A DNA stretch of 59,773 bases from Branchiostoma floridae (Eukaryota > Chordata > Leptocardii > Amphioxiformes > Branchiostomatidae), in contig NC_049981.1 of assembly GCF_000003815.2 (NCBI RefSeq), forward strand, positions 15,486,106-15,545,878. The letters run 5' to 3'. Of this stretch, positions 10,301 to 28,800 are shown one piece after another. The notes under the pieces were generated by a model, which saw nothing but the letters and a program-made list of their open reading frames with translations, did not search any database and was not told the origin of the DNA. Position numbers and translations under genes: made by a program. Position 1 is the first letter of the stretch. Each line of letters begins with the position of its first letter.

Positions 10301-12431
10301 TTTTTAGTACTTTTAGGACCATCGAGCGCCGCAGGCGCGAGACTCACGCCTTTGGCGTGAGCTGTCTAGGGGGGTCCGGGGGCATGCTCCCCCGGAAAAA
10401 ATTGAAATCTTGACCCTCTGAAACGCTATTTCCCGCAGTTTGACGAACTGTTAAACTATGCCAAGTTCAAAGAATTTTTTATCAATCAGAAAGGTTTTTG
10501 AGGGCGACGCACCCACCACATCATGTTCACCATGTCCGGCCCGAGGCTGCAAGCCATCGAAAGGGAGGTCCGGGAAAATTTGAAATCTGGACCCTCTGAA
10601 ACACTATTTCCTGCACTTTTTGGGGCATATTTTGCTGATAGACTCACTAATATTGAATGAAATGTCTATCAGTGAAAAATGCAAATTAGTCATGCCTTTA
10701 AAAAAATCTTGGACATGAAAAAGTGGACCTTCGAGCTTGAAAAAGCGGACCTTTGAGCGCGTGTGTGTGTGTGTGGGGGGGGGGGGGGTTCTTCCGAACC
10801 CCCCCTGGCCACGGGCATGGGGGTAGGGATTGCGATCTGGCAGAACCACACAGTATACTGGCGGAAATCGCGACCGGAGTCGCTGTCAGGATCTCCACTG
10901 GTCAGTTAACAATTGGGCACGACACGCGAGGCTACCAGAGACCTTCTTTCATGTTTGGGCCCGTTGTGGACTAAAACCAGCAATACTTTCCTGTTTCAGA
11001 TGAATATTGGCAGAATGTTCTGATAGTGGCATACATGCTGCTCAGCACGTACTTCTTGTCCATGGTGATGTCTGCAATATTGGCCATGTACTCCTGGTGC
11101 ACAAACCCGGTACGTTTGCATGGTCTATATTATATAGTCTAACACTGTGGCAATTCACAAGCAAATAGAAGTGAGAATAGGTTATTTGTTCCTTGCTATT
11201 GTTTACTGTATAAAGTCAAGTTCGATTCGTCAGTAGTATGTGTACGTTTTGCGTTCAGTTTTGCCTGTGTTGTTTAAGTATGTATGTCATTTTTAATTGT
11301 ATCTTCTTTGTAGGATTTCCAATGCTTGCTGTGGTTTTGGTTGATCGGCCAAGGCGCACTAAACGTCATCGGTCTTGGCCTCAACATCGCCTACCTTGTG
11401 ATGCTGGCACGTCCGGGAGCGGTAAGGATTTCGTTACAGTTCTGTAACCTGAACAAGGTTGAAGATGAACCCCACTTTTTACTATTAAAATTCATAAAAA
11501 ATTCTTTGTGATAACAAAATTCTTTTCTGTTTTCTCTCTGACTCTCAGGGCTTGTGGAGAACGTACTTTTCTTCTGCAGCACAATTTGTCGTCCACCTTA
11601 TTTTCACGGTACGTAAAATATCATAACTACACAGTTGTGATCATAGTCATTCTGGAAATTCTTGTTTCGCATCGTCTCTTAATGCTGAAAATGTGAAAAA
11701 AAAGTTACGCGACTATATGCATGTATACGTCGAAAACAAGTTGCAACTGTCCGGATCTGAATGGAGAATTCTTTGGATTAAGAATACTTGCAGTTTTGGT
11801 GCCAACCCTCTATGATACGTAGCTTTAAGTTTAGATATACAAACAGCACACTTTATTTGACCCCAGATCCTGACGTCCATAGTGCTGATCAGCCATTTGC
11901 AGAACTTGAGAAAGGGGCTGGGGAAGAACCTGCGCATATACTTCTCCTCCCTCGTTCCCAGGGACCTCACCTCACACACCAACCACGCCTACCGGACAAG
12001 AACCGGTGAGACACAAAATAATTCTTAACTTTAAAATTCGCCTCTCCAATCCTTCCTATCATACATAACTGGACTGCGATGATATTTGGTATGACGGAAG
12101 GTGTTGTGAACCGACGATTTTGATGTTCTTGTAGCCCTCTGTTGGTAGACCTCGCTACTGCAGCAGGACGTCCTGATTATGTATCTTTGGTTTTGTACGT
12201 TCTATGGTGTTGATTTCTAGGAGGCAAAAATGTGTTACTATAAGGGAGATGTGGTGTAGGTTTGGGCCCTCTAGCAAGTTGCTGAGGAACTGCAGAGTCA
12301 TTCTTAAACATATTTTTTTCCTTTTGTTTGCAGAGTCGAACACCAGTAACATGGTCTCCACCATCAGTACCATGGCAGAGGTGGGGCACAACGCAAATGT
12401 GTTCGACATGCGGGCTGCACAGAAAGTGTAG
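4354..12431 (+). CDS. LAPTM4/5-like four-transmembrane protein, seven coding exons
   Basis: Coding exons by splice sites and frame: 4354-4425, 10033-10135, 11000-11109, 11314-11421, 11549-11608, 11867-12005, 12334-12431. All junctions are GT-AG and keep one frame for 229 residues. The N-terminus MAIIKKCCCFDVRTGT matches the cysteine-rich CCCF-x-VRTGT opening typical of LAPTM4/LAPTM5, which are late-endosome/lysosome membrane proteins. Four hydrophobic segments lie near residues 18-41, 65-88, 99-126 and 143-162, as expected for that family; residues 198-229 form a polar Ser/Thr-rich tail. The PPxY motifs by which mammalian LAPTM proteins bind NEDD4-type ligases are not visible, so sorting may differ or the protein may be a divergent relative. 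The start is the first ATG in frame with a good upstream context and directly precedes the family motif. Exon structure is near certain; the family name is moderately sure. Intron 1 (5.6 kb) holds repeats listed separately. Confidence 0.72.
4426..5974. other. Intron 1 of the LAPTM-like gene, no feature recognised
   Basis: AT-rich intron sequence without a coding or repeat signal that I can support. Confidence 0.4.
5975..6475 (+). repeat. Repeat family 1 copy in LAPTM-like intron 1
   Basis: Carries TGTGTGTTTCTGTGG, TAACTTGAAAGTC, TTTGGACCCCTGG, GTACTGCTGCAGAG and, at 6452-6470, the block AATTTGCATAATTAATGAG shared with the copies near 970 and 1403. Confidence 0.7.
6837..7015. mobile_element. 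Miniature inverted-repeat element (CTAGTTCACCTTTAT ends)
   Basis: Begins CTAGTTCACCTTTAT at 6837 and ends with the near-inverse ATAAAGATGAACTAG at 7015. The arms extend inward (GAGGTAACC against GGTTACCCC). Related copies lie at 29847-30032 and 35452-35655. No coding capacity. Confidence 0.7.
8235..8500 (+). repeat. Repeat family 1 copy
   Basis: A (TG)n start, then AAGATAACTCAAGAACGGCTGG, TTTGGGCCCCCTAGCGGC twice (near 8351 and 8482) and GGTACTGCAGCGCAAC. It runs directly into the SINE-like segment that follows. Confidence 0.8.
8515..8865 (+). mobile_element. SINE-like repeat, family 2
   Basis: Contains a B-box-like GTCCTGTGTTCAATTTCGG near 8560, followed by AAAATGGTACCTTGCTTCGG and GATGGGACGTAAAGCCGGAA. 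The latter blocks recur in order at 27115-27180. Frames of 60-87 residues on both strands here are by-products of the repeat. Confidence 0.6.
9575..9965. repeat. CAGGTA-rich segment
   Basis: ACAGGTACA-like words cluster at 9580-9650 and again at 9880-9960, near GTCCGGACC and CCCGGACCTG. This looks like a diverged minisatellite or the two ends of an old insertion. No coding evidence. Confidence 0.45.
10256..10805 (-). repeat. Repeat family 3 (about 180-bp period), reverse orientation, with poly-G and GT tracts
   Basis: Reverse complements of the family 3 core (TTTCAGAGGGTCAAGATTTCAA) lie near 10396 and 10574, about 178 bases apart. A GGGGGTCCGGGGGCATG block and G-runs at 10284 and 10776 flank them. 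The same core recurs in forward orientation at 47045 and 53042. It lies in LAPTM-like intron 2; the Pro/His-rich frames are artefacts. Confidence 0.8.
12055..12300 (+). repeat. Repeat family 1 copy in the last LAPTM-like intron
   Basis: Shows TGGACTGCGATGATATTTGG, TACTGCAGCAGGACG, TTTGGGCCCTCTAGC and GAACTGCAGAG. It ends only about 35 bases before the acceptor of the last coding exon. Confidence 0.7.
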
Positions 12432-12500
12432 ACATCAGTGTAGAGTCAACATCCCCACAACTACTAGTATCTGTATAGCCGTTATAATCGCCCTCTGGCG

Positions 12501-12548
12501 TAACACACCAGTACTGTAACATACCAGTACTGTAACACACCAGTACTG
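12501..12548 (+). repeat. Three 16-bp tandem units in the probable 3' UTR
   Basis: The unit TAACACACCAGTACTG occurs at 12501-12516, 12517-12532 (one mismatch) and 12533-12548. It starts 70 bases after the LAPTM-like stop codon, so it is probably transcribed. Confidence 0.85.
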
Positions 12549-12755
12549 CAGTGCCTAATATATCATATAATCATAACTGGCATAACGAAGGAGCATAAAC
12601 AAGATGGAACATGTCAAGATTGTAATCTTCAGACGAATGTGAATAATATTTTCCCAATTATTTACCCCTATGTCACAATTAGTTTGACAACTTCTCTGAC
12701 ATTTCAAATATAGCAAGCCACCATCACAAAAGCAGAGGGCAGGGAGGAAAACTTG

Positions 12756-12761
12756 AATAAA
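12756..12761 (+). terminator. Candidate poly(A) signal of the LAPTM-like gene
   Basis: An AATAAA hexamer lies about 325 bases after the stop codon at 12431. The 3' UTR it would define includes the three-copy 16-bp tandem repeat at 12501-12548. No cDNA evidence; later hexamers could be used instead. Confidence 0.4.
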
Positions 12762-14500
12762 ATTGTTTTCACTCCATAAAACTTAAATACTGAACCAAGG
12801 TATCAGCCTGGTCCTCGGGATTTGCTTTCATTCGTTTTTTTCCAGGTAAAAATGTTTTTTCAAAATCTGAATACATGTACCAACAAAATAGACTGGTTTA
12901 AGCCTTATGCAGAAAGCCATCATATTGTACCACTGTTTTTCTGAAGGAAATAAGAAAAATCTGATGTGTCTACACCAAAGAGTATTCGAAAAAAGGTTTC
13001 CATGAAACCACTGTGTGTTGCTTAGTCTGGCCTACAGTCTGTTAAAGCTTAATCAGAATTCAACTTGAGTTACGCACAACTATTTAAAAAATATCAACCA
13101 AACGTTTTTTCATATCAGTGACAAAATCATGTGGAAGGTTAGCCTTAAGTTATTAGTGCATTGGCATATACTTGAAAGAAAAAGAAAAGTTAAAAAGCAT
13201 TATCTTATATTTTCAATTTTTTTCATCTGCTCAAAATAACACTGAAAGTTTTCTGAGTTTAAAACTACGATCATTTTTTTTGACAGATCCTGTACATTCA
13301 GCATTTCTTCTCCTATTGGATAATGATAATCACGAGAAAATTTGTTTCAGCAAGTCTTTCAAAAGTTCCAATCCAATGAGTTCATTTGGAAGACAAGATA
13401 AAGCTTTTGTAGCCAAATGCTCTACTTACCCTATACAATTTTTCAAACATAATTCCACATCAGTAAAATAAAACACAAATTGACAATTGTGCAATTTTCT
13501 TGACTCCAAATAGGATACTGATCAAGCAAGTTTTACTGTATATATCAACTACATGTAGAAGAATAAACACATCAACTAAGCCTAGCAACATAACCTTAAG
13601 TTTTGGTATAATGACCAGCAATGACTATCAGTATTTTTGTAAGTCAAGTGAAGATTTGTCATAATACATGTCTGTGAAGTACCTAAGGGACCATGTCATT
13701 ATAATGTAATATGTATTTGTTCAAGGTTAGTTCATTAGCAAGACTTAAATATGTTCAAGTACAAAGACTGTGCTGGATGCACATTCATCCTGATATACAT
13801 GTATCTCCAGTATGATTTGTTTTGTTTTGTCAAACAAACTTTTTATAAGAAGTTGATTTTTGACTTTCAAATCTCTAAGACCTTAGAAACATATCATCTC
13901 TTAAATGACATTCACTTGTTAAGCACACTGAAGGTGCCATTTGGTTGCCAATTCTCTAATCATGGATTTAAGAAGCTGGGAGACATAAAAAATAAGTGTT
14001 AAGGATAAGGATATCTCAGCAAATGTGGTGCAAACTCTAAATTCTACAATGATGACAATGTTTTTGAACTGTTGAAGCAATATACAGTGCAAGGATAATG
14101 ATGTCAAATTCATTATATAATGTCTGCATGTTAAGAACAATACCTTCTTGTATATATGCATGAAAACATGTTATTGATGTAAATATTCATGATATGCCTA
14201 TTGTCCATACCAAAATACATGAACTAATCCTGCTTGGCCAGAAATAAAAACCTCACAGCAATAACATTATAGCTTTCTCTATCCTTTATGCATATTAAAT
14301 GTTAAGTTCCGAGGGGAGTAAGTGTACAATGATATGTACATCATATACTGTGCAATGTGCATTCCATGAATGTTGAAAACATTGTTACACTCTCATTAAA
14401 GGCTGAACTGTGATGTCCAACACTAAATTGTCGGATAATGTAAATATGGGACAAACAAGACTGTCACAGCACTTTTACACTGTACTGTATAATGGCAGGT
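12762..14500. other. Convergent intergenic region, no gene seen
   Basis: AT-rich DNA between the LAPTM-like 3' end and the next repeat. Frames up to 99 residues are present but lack family resemblance, splice context and coding-like composition. Confidence 0.45.
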
Positions 14501-14504
14501 GCTA

Positions 14505-14765
14505 CTAAATGTAAAACCCCATAGAAACAGTGGGCTGTTTCCACTATGTCTAGGGCACGGTATTTGAAGGTGGAGCCCATCCCACTCCTTCCATCCCTTC
14601 ACCTCTCCAACCCATTTTTTGTACATCTGAGTGGAGTGAGAAAGCCATGTAATTTAAAGTGCCTCTCCCAGCAATCATCTAGCCATAAATTGAATCTGTT
14701 ACCTCTTCATCTCAGGCCTGATAGCTTAGCCACTTGTCATACAACACCACAAATAAAACACAACG
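14505..14765 (-). mobile_element. tRNA-derived SINE, reverse orientation
   Basis: On the minus strand a tRNA-like head (A-box-like TGGCTAAGCTATCAGG, B-box-like GATTCAATTTA) is followed by CTTTCTCACTCCACTCAGATG, AAAATGGG, GGAGAGGTGAAGGGATGG and CAAATACCGTGCCCTAGACA. The same order of blocks is seen in the plus-strand copy at 58690-58975. The 158-residue frame at 14546-15022 arises from it. Confidence 0.7.
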
Positions 14766-15294
14766 AATGTTACACAATTAAATGTGCATTGTTCAAAGGA
14801 AGGTATATTGAGAATTTCCTAGTCTGTGAAAAAGACACTGTCAGCTTTTATCACTGCTATGGTAATAAAACTTCCTGTCATCACTCCAACCAGCTTGATT
14901 TAACATTTGTATCTAGACTTTACAGTGTTTGTGACATAACTGACACAAAAAAGTTCCTGATCATGCACATTCATATAAGTTTCTTAACTGCCTGCCATGT
15001 TCACTGTGACATTACAGGGTGAGTCTAACATGATTACCTGGCAGCAGGAATCAACTAGTGAAAGTATGACTTGTAAGGTTTCATGTTCACCAACATTAGA
15101 AGGGTGTATCTTACAAACAAATATCTTTGTTTATTAAATGATGATATTCCCAGGAACTGTTGTATTTTACTGCCATTGGTGTCATAAGCAGTTTAAATGC
15201 AAAGTCCAGACAAGAATGAACCTGACCTTGAAATAGGTTGCATCCTATGAGTATGAAAGCTTCATTCTTCCACAACACAACTGGAAAGAGTTAA

Positions 15295-15818
15295 AGGGGC
15301 ATTCCACTCCAGAAGGGAGTCTTGTTTTCAAATAGATAATGTGTCAATGACTACATAATCAGCCGAATTGTGTGGAATTTACCTTGGGATGAATTACGTG
15401 ATGTGCGTTTTATAAAACAACAATGACACTCACTAAACCCATGCAGACCCTACCCATGCATTCCCTATACGCATAGACACTGTGTTTATCGTACAAATTT
15501 CGGAATAAATGAGGTACGCTAAGCACACCGAGAAGGCAAATTGCTCATAAGATAGCAAAGAATACAAGAACAAGACGAGATTTCTTAGCGAACCTGAAAT
15601 TAGTTTTGTAACCTTACCTAAAAGTTTTGCATTGTATTCAGCCATAGGATTAATTCAATTCGAGGGTACTTGGGGAGTTTAGTAGAAGACTGAATGCTTT
15701 TGAGGCATGTGGAGCAACTGGGTACTTTATCGTATAATGTGAAGTAGTATGCAGTTATCACTTCCTAAAATTAATATCTATCGGAAAATAACACTCCCAT
15801 GTGGAGTGGAATGCCCCT
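15295..15818. mobile_element. 524-bp TTAA-flanked inverted-repeat element
   Basis: Ends AGGGGCATTCCACTCC (15295-15310) and its exact inverse GGAGTGGAATGCCCCT (15803-15818). A TTAA flanks each side (15291-15294, 15819-15822). TTAA target duplication is typical of piggyBac-type transposition, although the terminal bases are not the usual piggyBac ones. A TA-duplicating element is the alternative. No transposase: the only frame inside (15645-15433 minus, 70 residues) is unrecognised. Confidence 0.75.
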
Positions 15819-15919
15819 TTAACTATTGTTATAAAATGCTCTAAGGTACATAGATGTTATCTCTTGGCTATTTGTTGAACAATTGCCTAAAAAGAGATAA
15901 TAGTATATAATACTAAACT

Positions 15920-16949
15920 CTATGAGAGTATTTTTGCATTTATATAGTAATATTCAAGCAAGATATACATAAACCTTTTCTCTTCAACAAAACTTTGTTT
16001 CTAACATAATACAAATCAAACTATGAATCATTACCTTGCAGTTTCCACAATCAATTTGCAAAATCTGATAATTTCCGTACATGTCGGTAATTCTTTTATC
16101 ATGTCATACATGACCCCAAAATCTAAATTCAATTTCATTTGACATTACCTCTTGAGTAAATCTACTTCAAAGGCTTATAATAAGTATTTTTAACTATCAG
16201 CACTTTAACTAAAGACGTTTTACAGCTATTATAAGATCCAAGTAGTTTTAAGTTTAACTTCTTCAGCTTTAAGGTTTAAGTAACATTACATTTCAGCTCA
16301 CTTATAAGAGTGCTCTACAGCACACAGGTTACCTGAGAAGCAGAGTTAACAGTTTGTGTTCATTTTGTCCTCATCTAGTCTACATTGTACATATAATTCT
16401 ACACATGACAGAAGTACATGCATATACTACTTTCTTGATTGTTCCACCTAGAGGTAGTTAAATCTAGGGGTTAATGACTGTTTCTATGGATCTCCAAATG
16501 CCTACTGAAACTACTTAGTGAAGAGGTCCCTACTCTATTAACTATTTGATGACAACAGCTTTTATTAACATGTTTAGCTTGAGCTGAAACATAGGCCCAT
16601 GCTGTTTGTGATAGAACAATGCCCTCTAACAAAATCATGTCTAACTGCAGCTATGTTTTAGTGAGATTTCTTGAATGTTCAGCTGAAAGTGTTCCAGTTA
16701 TTATGTTACACATATATCAAGATTACGTTTTTGGTCCCTACGACTAGAATCAGGTAGTCACCAAGCAATTCACCAAGCAAAAGTAGTTAGTTCCAGTCAA
16801 CAATCCACGGCCTTTGGATATACTTGCCTTGATGGTAAGTGGCATATGCAACATACAGATTTACTGTGGTGCAGAAACACAGTCACACACAGACATGTCA
16901 ATACAAGACTATGAGAGTACTCTTGCATTTATATAGTAAGATTCAAGCA
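15920..16949 (+). repeat. Pair of 41-bp direct repeats about 1 kb apart
   Basis: 15920-15960 and 16909-16949 share 38 of 41 bases (CTATGAGAGTA...TTGCATTTATATAGTAA...ATTCAAGCA). They lie in the region downstream of FECH. Confidence 0.8.
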
Positions 16950-17003
16950 TTTAACAGAAATTAAATCATGAATCAAGAATCTAAAACTTGCTCTTGCAAT
17001 ATA

Positions 17004-17009
17004 TTTATT
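17004..17009 (-). terminator. Candidate poly(A) signal of FECH
   Basis: TTTATT on the plus strand is AATAAA on the coding strand, about 320 bases past the FECH stop codon. Position is reasonable; use is not proven. Confidence 0.35.
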
Positions 17010-17328
17010 AATGGCCTAACTATATGCATAGAGAGTATATATTAAAACTAACCAAACTAGTTGCAATAGATAGATAACTATGTATTATACAGCGAAAAGT
17101 AGCTCTCCTGAAGAGCCTGGTACGTGTAGCTTAAAAGGATATTTTCAGCCGGAATATGACTGGTCTCCTTTCTATCAATCAACATCCGCACCTTACTGAG
17201 CCCCATGTCCAATTTTACAGTAGAATTTCTGCTGAAAAGTAAGTTTCATTCTCTTGTGAATTTGGAACTCAGCCGTAAACAGTGTAACGGTGGCTTGAAA
17301 GAGAATACAAAAATGTCTACAATGTATT

Positions 17329-24647
<7,319 letters not shown>

Positions 24648-25854
24648 GTTGTTTTAAAGAAAGGTCAAACGGGGTCATGGGAAGCTGTCAGCTGGAACAT
24701 GGCGCGAAATTCTTTGGCAGCTGCTATTTCTGTCAGCAGTGTGTGTGTATCAGACACGTAACTTATTACACGTTCGCTGTTTTAGAAACGAAGGTAATGT
24801 TTTCACAAACGTTTCGCTGATTGTTGATCAGCTAAAAATGACTATTTTTTTTGTTGCACAGCATTTTCATCAAGGACCATGTATTTGAACGTTAGGGCTT
24901 ATTAGCTAGAAACTTAAACGTTGTGACTTGTTGGTCTTCTAATTTTACTGTGTCGGACTGCCAGTAAGTTTCGGACAGTGACTGTCACTAGTCAAGAGTT
25001 CAGGCATTTATTAAGTTTAAAGTTCAAAGTGCCAGGGGTCATATTAACTGTAATGCATCAATTTGATCACGTCCATAGGTCAGTCTGTTGTTCTGGTTGA
25101 AGGTTAACGTCAGACTGTGACAGCTTATTGGATGTCAAAAGTGAGGTAAGACATAACCCTGGAGGGTATACCTGTTTCGAAGTTTCAGCCTGAGATATAA
25201 CACATTACATGGAATCAGTTGATGTCTGTTGGTGACTGTGTGATTGTCATACGAGGGGGTATATCTAAAATGACCTCTAAAATTGAACTTGAGCTATGAA
25301 AGCTGGAAGGCCATGTGCAAGTTATGTTCAAGGGCTGGGAATTCAATGCATTAGAGAATAGTTCCCTCACTAGTTGTGACATATTCGGTGTTAAGTCTCT
25401 ACTTTGCAAGTTATTGTGACTTTCTGTCAATGTTCATACATGAAAGCTCCTTGGTTCAATTAACAATAATTATTTTTTAAAAAAACAAGTCTTAACTTTC
25501 AAGTGTTGTATGATTCCATGCAGTTTAATAGATATAATCTACGGAGATCTAATCAACTGAAATCAAGATTGCAAACTTTTTACAGTAAGATAATCAATAC
25601 AAGGAATTCAAAGTTAAAGATTTTAAGTTTGTATCTAAATTAGAATAGTTATATGTTATAGTGGTCTTGCTTCCCTGTTCACTGAGGTAGAAATTTGCAA
25701 GAAAATGATTTTCCATCTACATAATGACTATTTATCAATACATTTTTTTTTAAAGACTGAGACATCCATGCAAGTGTGTGCTGGCCTAACCCTAGTGTGG
25801 ACCCGCATTGTTTGAGAAGACTAGCAAACTGCTAATTAACTTATAGTATAAACA
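24648..25854. promoter_or_regulatory. 1.2-kb divergent intergenic region between FECH and the SLC16 gene
   Basis: The two start codons (24647 minus, 25855 plus) point away from each other. I see no TATA box at a clear position. A GCGCGAAA motif near 24702 resembles an E2F site. No coding sequence is apparent in this stretch. Transcription start sites and 5' UTR exons of both genes should lie here. Confidence 0.5.
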
Positions 25855-28800
25855 ATGCCAGGAAACAGGCAGCTTAAGAACAGAACTGCTGTGGACCCAC
25901 CAGACGGAGGCTGGGGATGGGTTGTCGCGCTGGCAGGTTCCGGGATTCTCGCAAGTACGTTTGGCATCATCCACTCATCGGGCGTCTTCTTTGTTCCGTG
26001 GAGAGAGCAGTTTGTCGGCGCCTCGGCTGCAGAGGTCGCCTTGGTTTCAACAATGGTTATGGGGATAACGAATTTGGCAGGTGAGAATAAATCAGTCCAA
26101 TACATCTTAGTACGGTCAGCCATGATTTCTACAGGAAGTGGGGAAGGTCTATATTCACACAGTATAGACAGAACTAAGGGGCCACCCAAAAGTGGACATG
26201 ATGACCTGAGTTACTGTCTTACATTAGTCTTAATACACATTTGGTCATTCATACTTGTAGGCAGGGATGGATGGGAGGAACCCCATGACCCACATGCTCT
26301 CTTGACTGATGTAATCAACAATTTTCATTTTAAGTTTTAAATCCCCTCAAAAACACTAGCCATAATTTTTTAAAAGGGTTACATTTTCACAATCTTTTCT
26401 GGGGGGAGGGGCATTTTGAAATCTACATGTAAGTGGTCAGGAAGGTTGAACAAATGACAGCGGATTAAAGATTTTTAGAGATTAAAGATGAAAAGAACGT
26501 TTGGTTTTGGAAGGCTTCACTCATCAGTATCTGTTTTCCAGTTGTTATTTCGGTGTTTATGGAATGAACATGTATTTGCCCATTTTGCAGCTTTTTTGTT
26601 CAAGTAACAGTCGTGGTTGCAAACTTTTTTGGAAATTAAAATTGATGTGCACACATAGGTCGTTTAAATAATCGAGTGTGTCCCTAAAAAATGAAAAGTG
26701 TAATGATCTATATCAATTCAGTTAACTTGGATAAAAAAAGGTGTGTAGATTCCTGCTCTATGACTATATTGATATTGCATTTTTGTGTATAACAGTAGTC
26801 ATTTCTTTCCCAAGCACCCATATCGAGTGGTCTTGGTGGGAAGTTTGGATTCCGTCCAGTCATCATGGCAGGAGGTGTGCTGGCAGCAGCAGGGTTCTGT
26901 CTCAGCCGGTTTGCAACTCACATCTCCCACCTTTACATCACTGTTGGCTGTCTTGTAGGTGAGATGGGACAATAAAAGTGGCAAGCCTTGAAGGCGATCT
27001 TAAATGTGACTAGGGTTTTTGACTTAGGATCTATAAAGGTTTTGGATTCAAATCTTAGCACTTGTAGCAGCCCCCAAAGTCTTTACGCCTCAATGTATTT
27101 CCTCAATCTTTTAAGGTAAAAATGCGGTACCTGGCTTTGGTAAGGGACATCTTCTTGGATGGGATGTAAAGTTGGAGGTCCAGTGTTTCTTTCTTAAAAC
27201 ACCGAACCTCCAACTTCACCTCAAGCATGTAAAAGAAACCACCACACTTCTGGAAAAGAGTAGGGAACCATCTTGGTGTGATTGGATCAATGATAGTACA
27301 TTTAAGAAATTCAGTCTTATCTTATATACCTCATACCTCATCAGTGGGGGTATCTTATGCAGATGCAGATACTTACTGTACAGAAACTGGACCAGGTGTG
27401 TTTACCAGTTTTGCAAACAAACTTTTTATCTTTTTATCTTTTGATTTGCAGGGTTTGGCAGCAGCTTGAGTGTAACAAACATCCTGGTATGCTTGGGAAG
27501 ATACTTCACCACAAAGAGACTCCGAGCCAACAGTATTTCCACACTGGGAGGGAGTCTGGGTGCCTTCGCTTTCCCGCCTCTCTTCCAACTACTGATAGAT
27601 GAATACGGGACGAAGGGGGCTCTTTTGATCGCCGGTGGTATCATACTTCATGTTGTGCCGCTCGGAGCACTGGTGCGCCCAATCCACCTCAAAGCTGAAG
27701 CGACAAGCATAACGAATTCAAGAAAGCAACCTGTCTTTCCAGATGACAATACTTTATCTGTAGAAATACAAGACAAGGGTTCACATGGTTGCTTTTATGG
27801 TTGCAGTATAAGAAAGAGATTTCTGTCTGTACTTGATGTCAGTCTTTTGAAGGAACCATCCCTTTTGATATTTCTTATCTCAGTTGGTTTTGTAGCGTCC
27901 AATCGCCAAGCCTCCAACATCTACCTCATCCCACGTGCAAAGTTTCTGGGCATAGACGACTATCCCGCCGCTTTCCTCATGTCTATTGCGGGCATCCTGG
28001 GAATGTTTGGTCGTGGCATTGCCGGAGTGCTGCCTGAGTGGGAGAGGTATCGACGTATCGACCAGTACGGGACAGTAGCTGTCGCGATGGGCTTTACGAT
28101 GATGCTGGTGCCATTGGCTGTGTCATATGGCAGTATGGTCGCCTACAGTGTTGTAATTGGGCTGCTGTTTGGGGCGCTCATCCCGTTAACTATCACGACA
28201 GTTTCAGACCTTGTTGAGATTGAAAGACTTCCCAGCGCCATGGGACTCAGGATGTTTGTGCAAGGTGTTGCCACTCTAGCTGGACCAGCTGTTTCAGGTA
28301 AAGACCCAGTCATATTTGTCACACTTAAAGCATGACTGTCTGAAGGGCCCATCCAAAATCTTCTGCAGGAAAAAAACTAAACTTCATGACAAGAAATTGA
28401 AGTAGATAGTATTTTTTGGAAGTTTGAAATGATAGATCTAATTATAGTGAAAATTGATAATATGACCTCCCAAACAATGAGTGGGATGGAAAAAATTTTA
28501 AAGCTGGAGACAGCCCTACATTGTATATTCATGACAATATATTTAGGGTACTGAAAAGCCATTTAATTCACTGGAAAAGAAAAGTTTTCAGAGAGAAAAT
28601 TACCTTTTCTTCAGCATTTAATGTTTGATTTGAACCTATTCTATGGTGCAGTAGCAATCCTCTCAGTTTTCAACATTTCAAGAAATGAAGTCACCACATT
28701 AACTGCAAAAATAAAACCTCTGCAATATACTTCAAGATTAATTATGTTGGGGAATCAGTCATGGATAAGTTAGTAAAAATAGGTTCAATGTTGAAATAGA

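Noticed and set aside
10604-10974. Pro/Gly-rich frames around poly-G and GT tracts
   Set aside because: Low-complexity DNA and repeat family 3 explain them.
14546-15022. 158-residue plus-strand frame
   Set aside because: Its first part is the reverse complement of a SINE, and no domain is recognisable.
26081-26340. Extension of SLC16 exon 1 into intron
   Set aside because: The family alignment requires splicing at 26080; the extension has no homology and ends in a stop.
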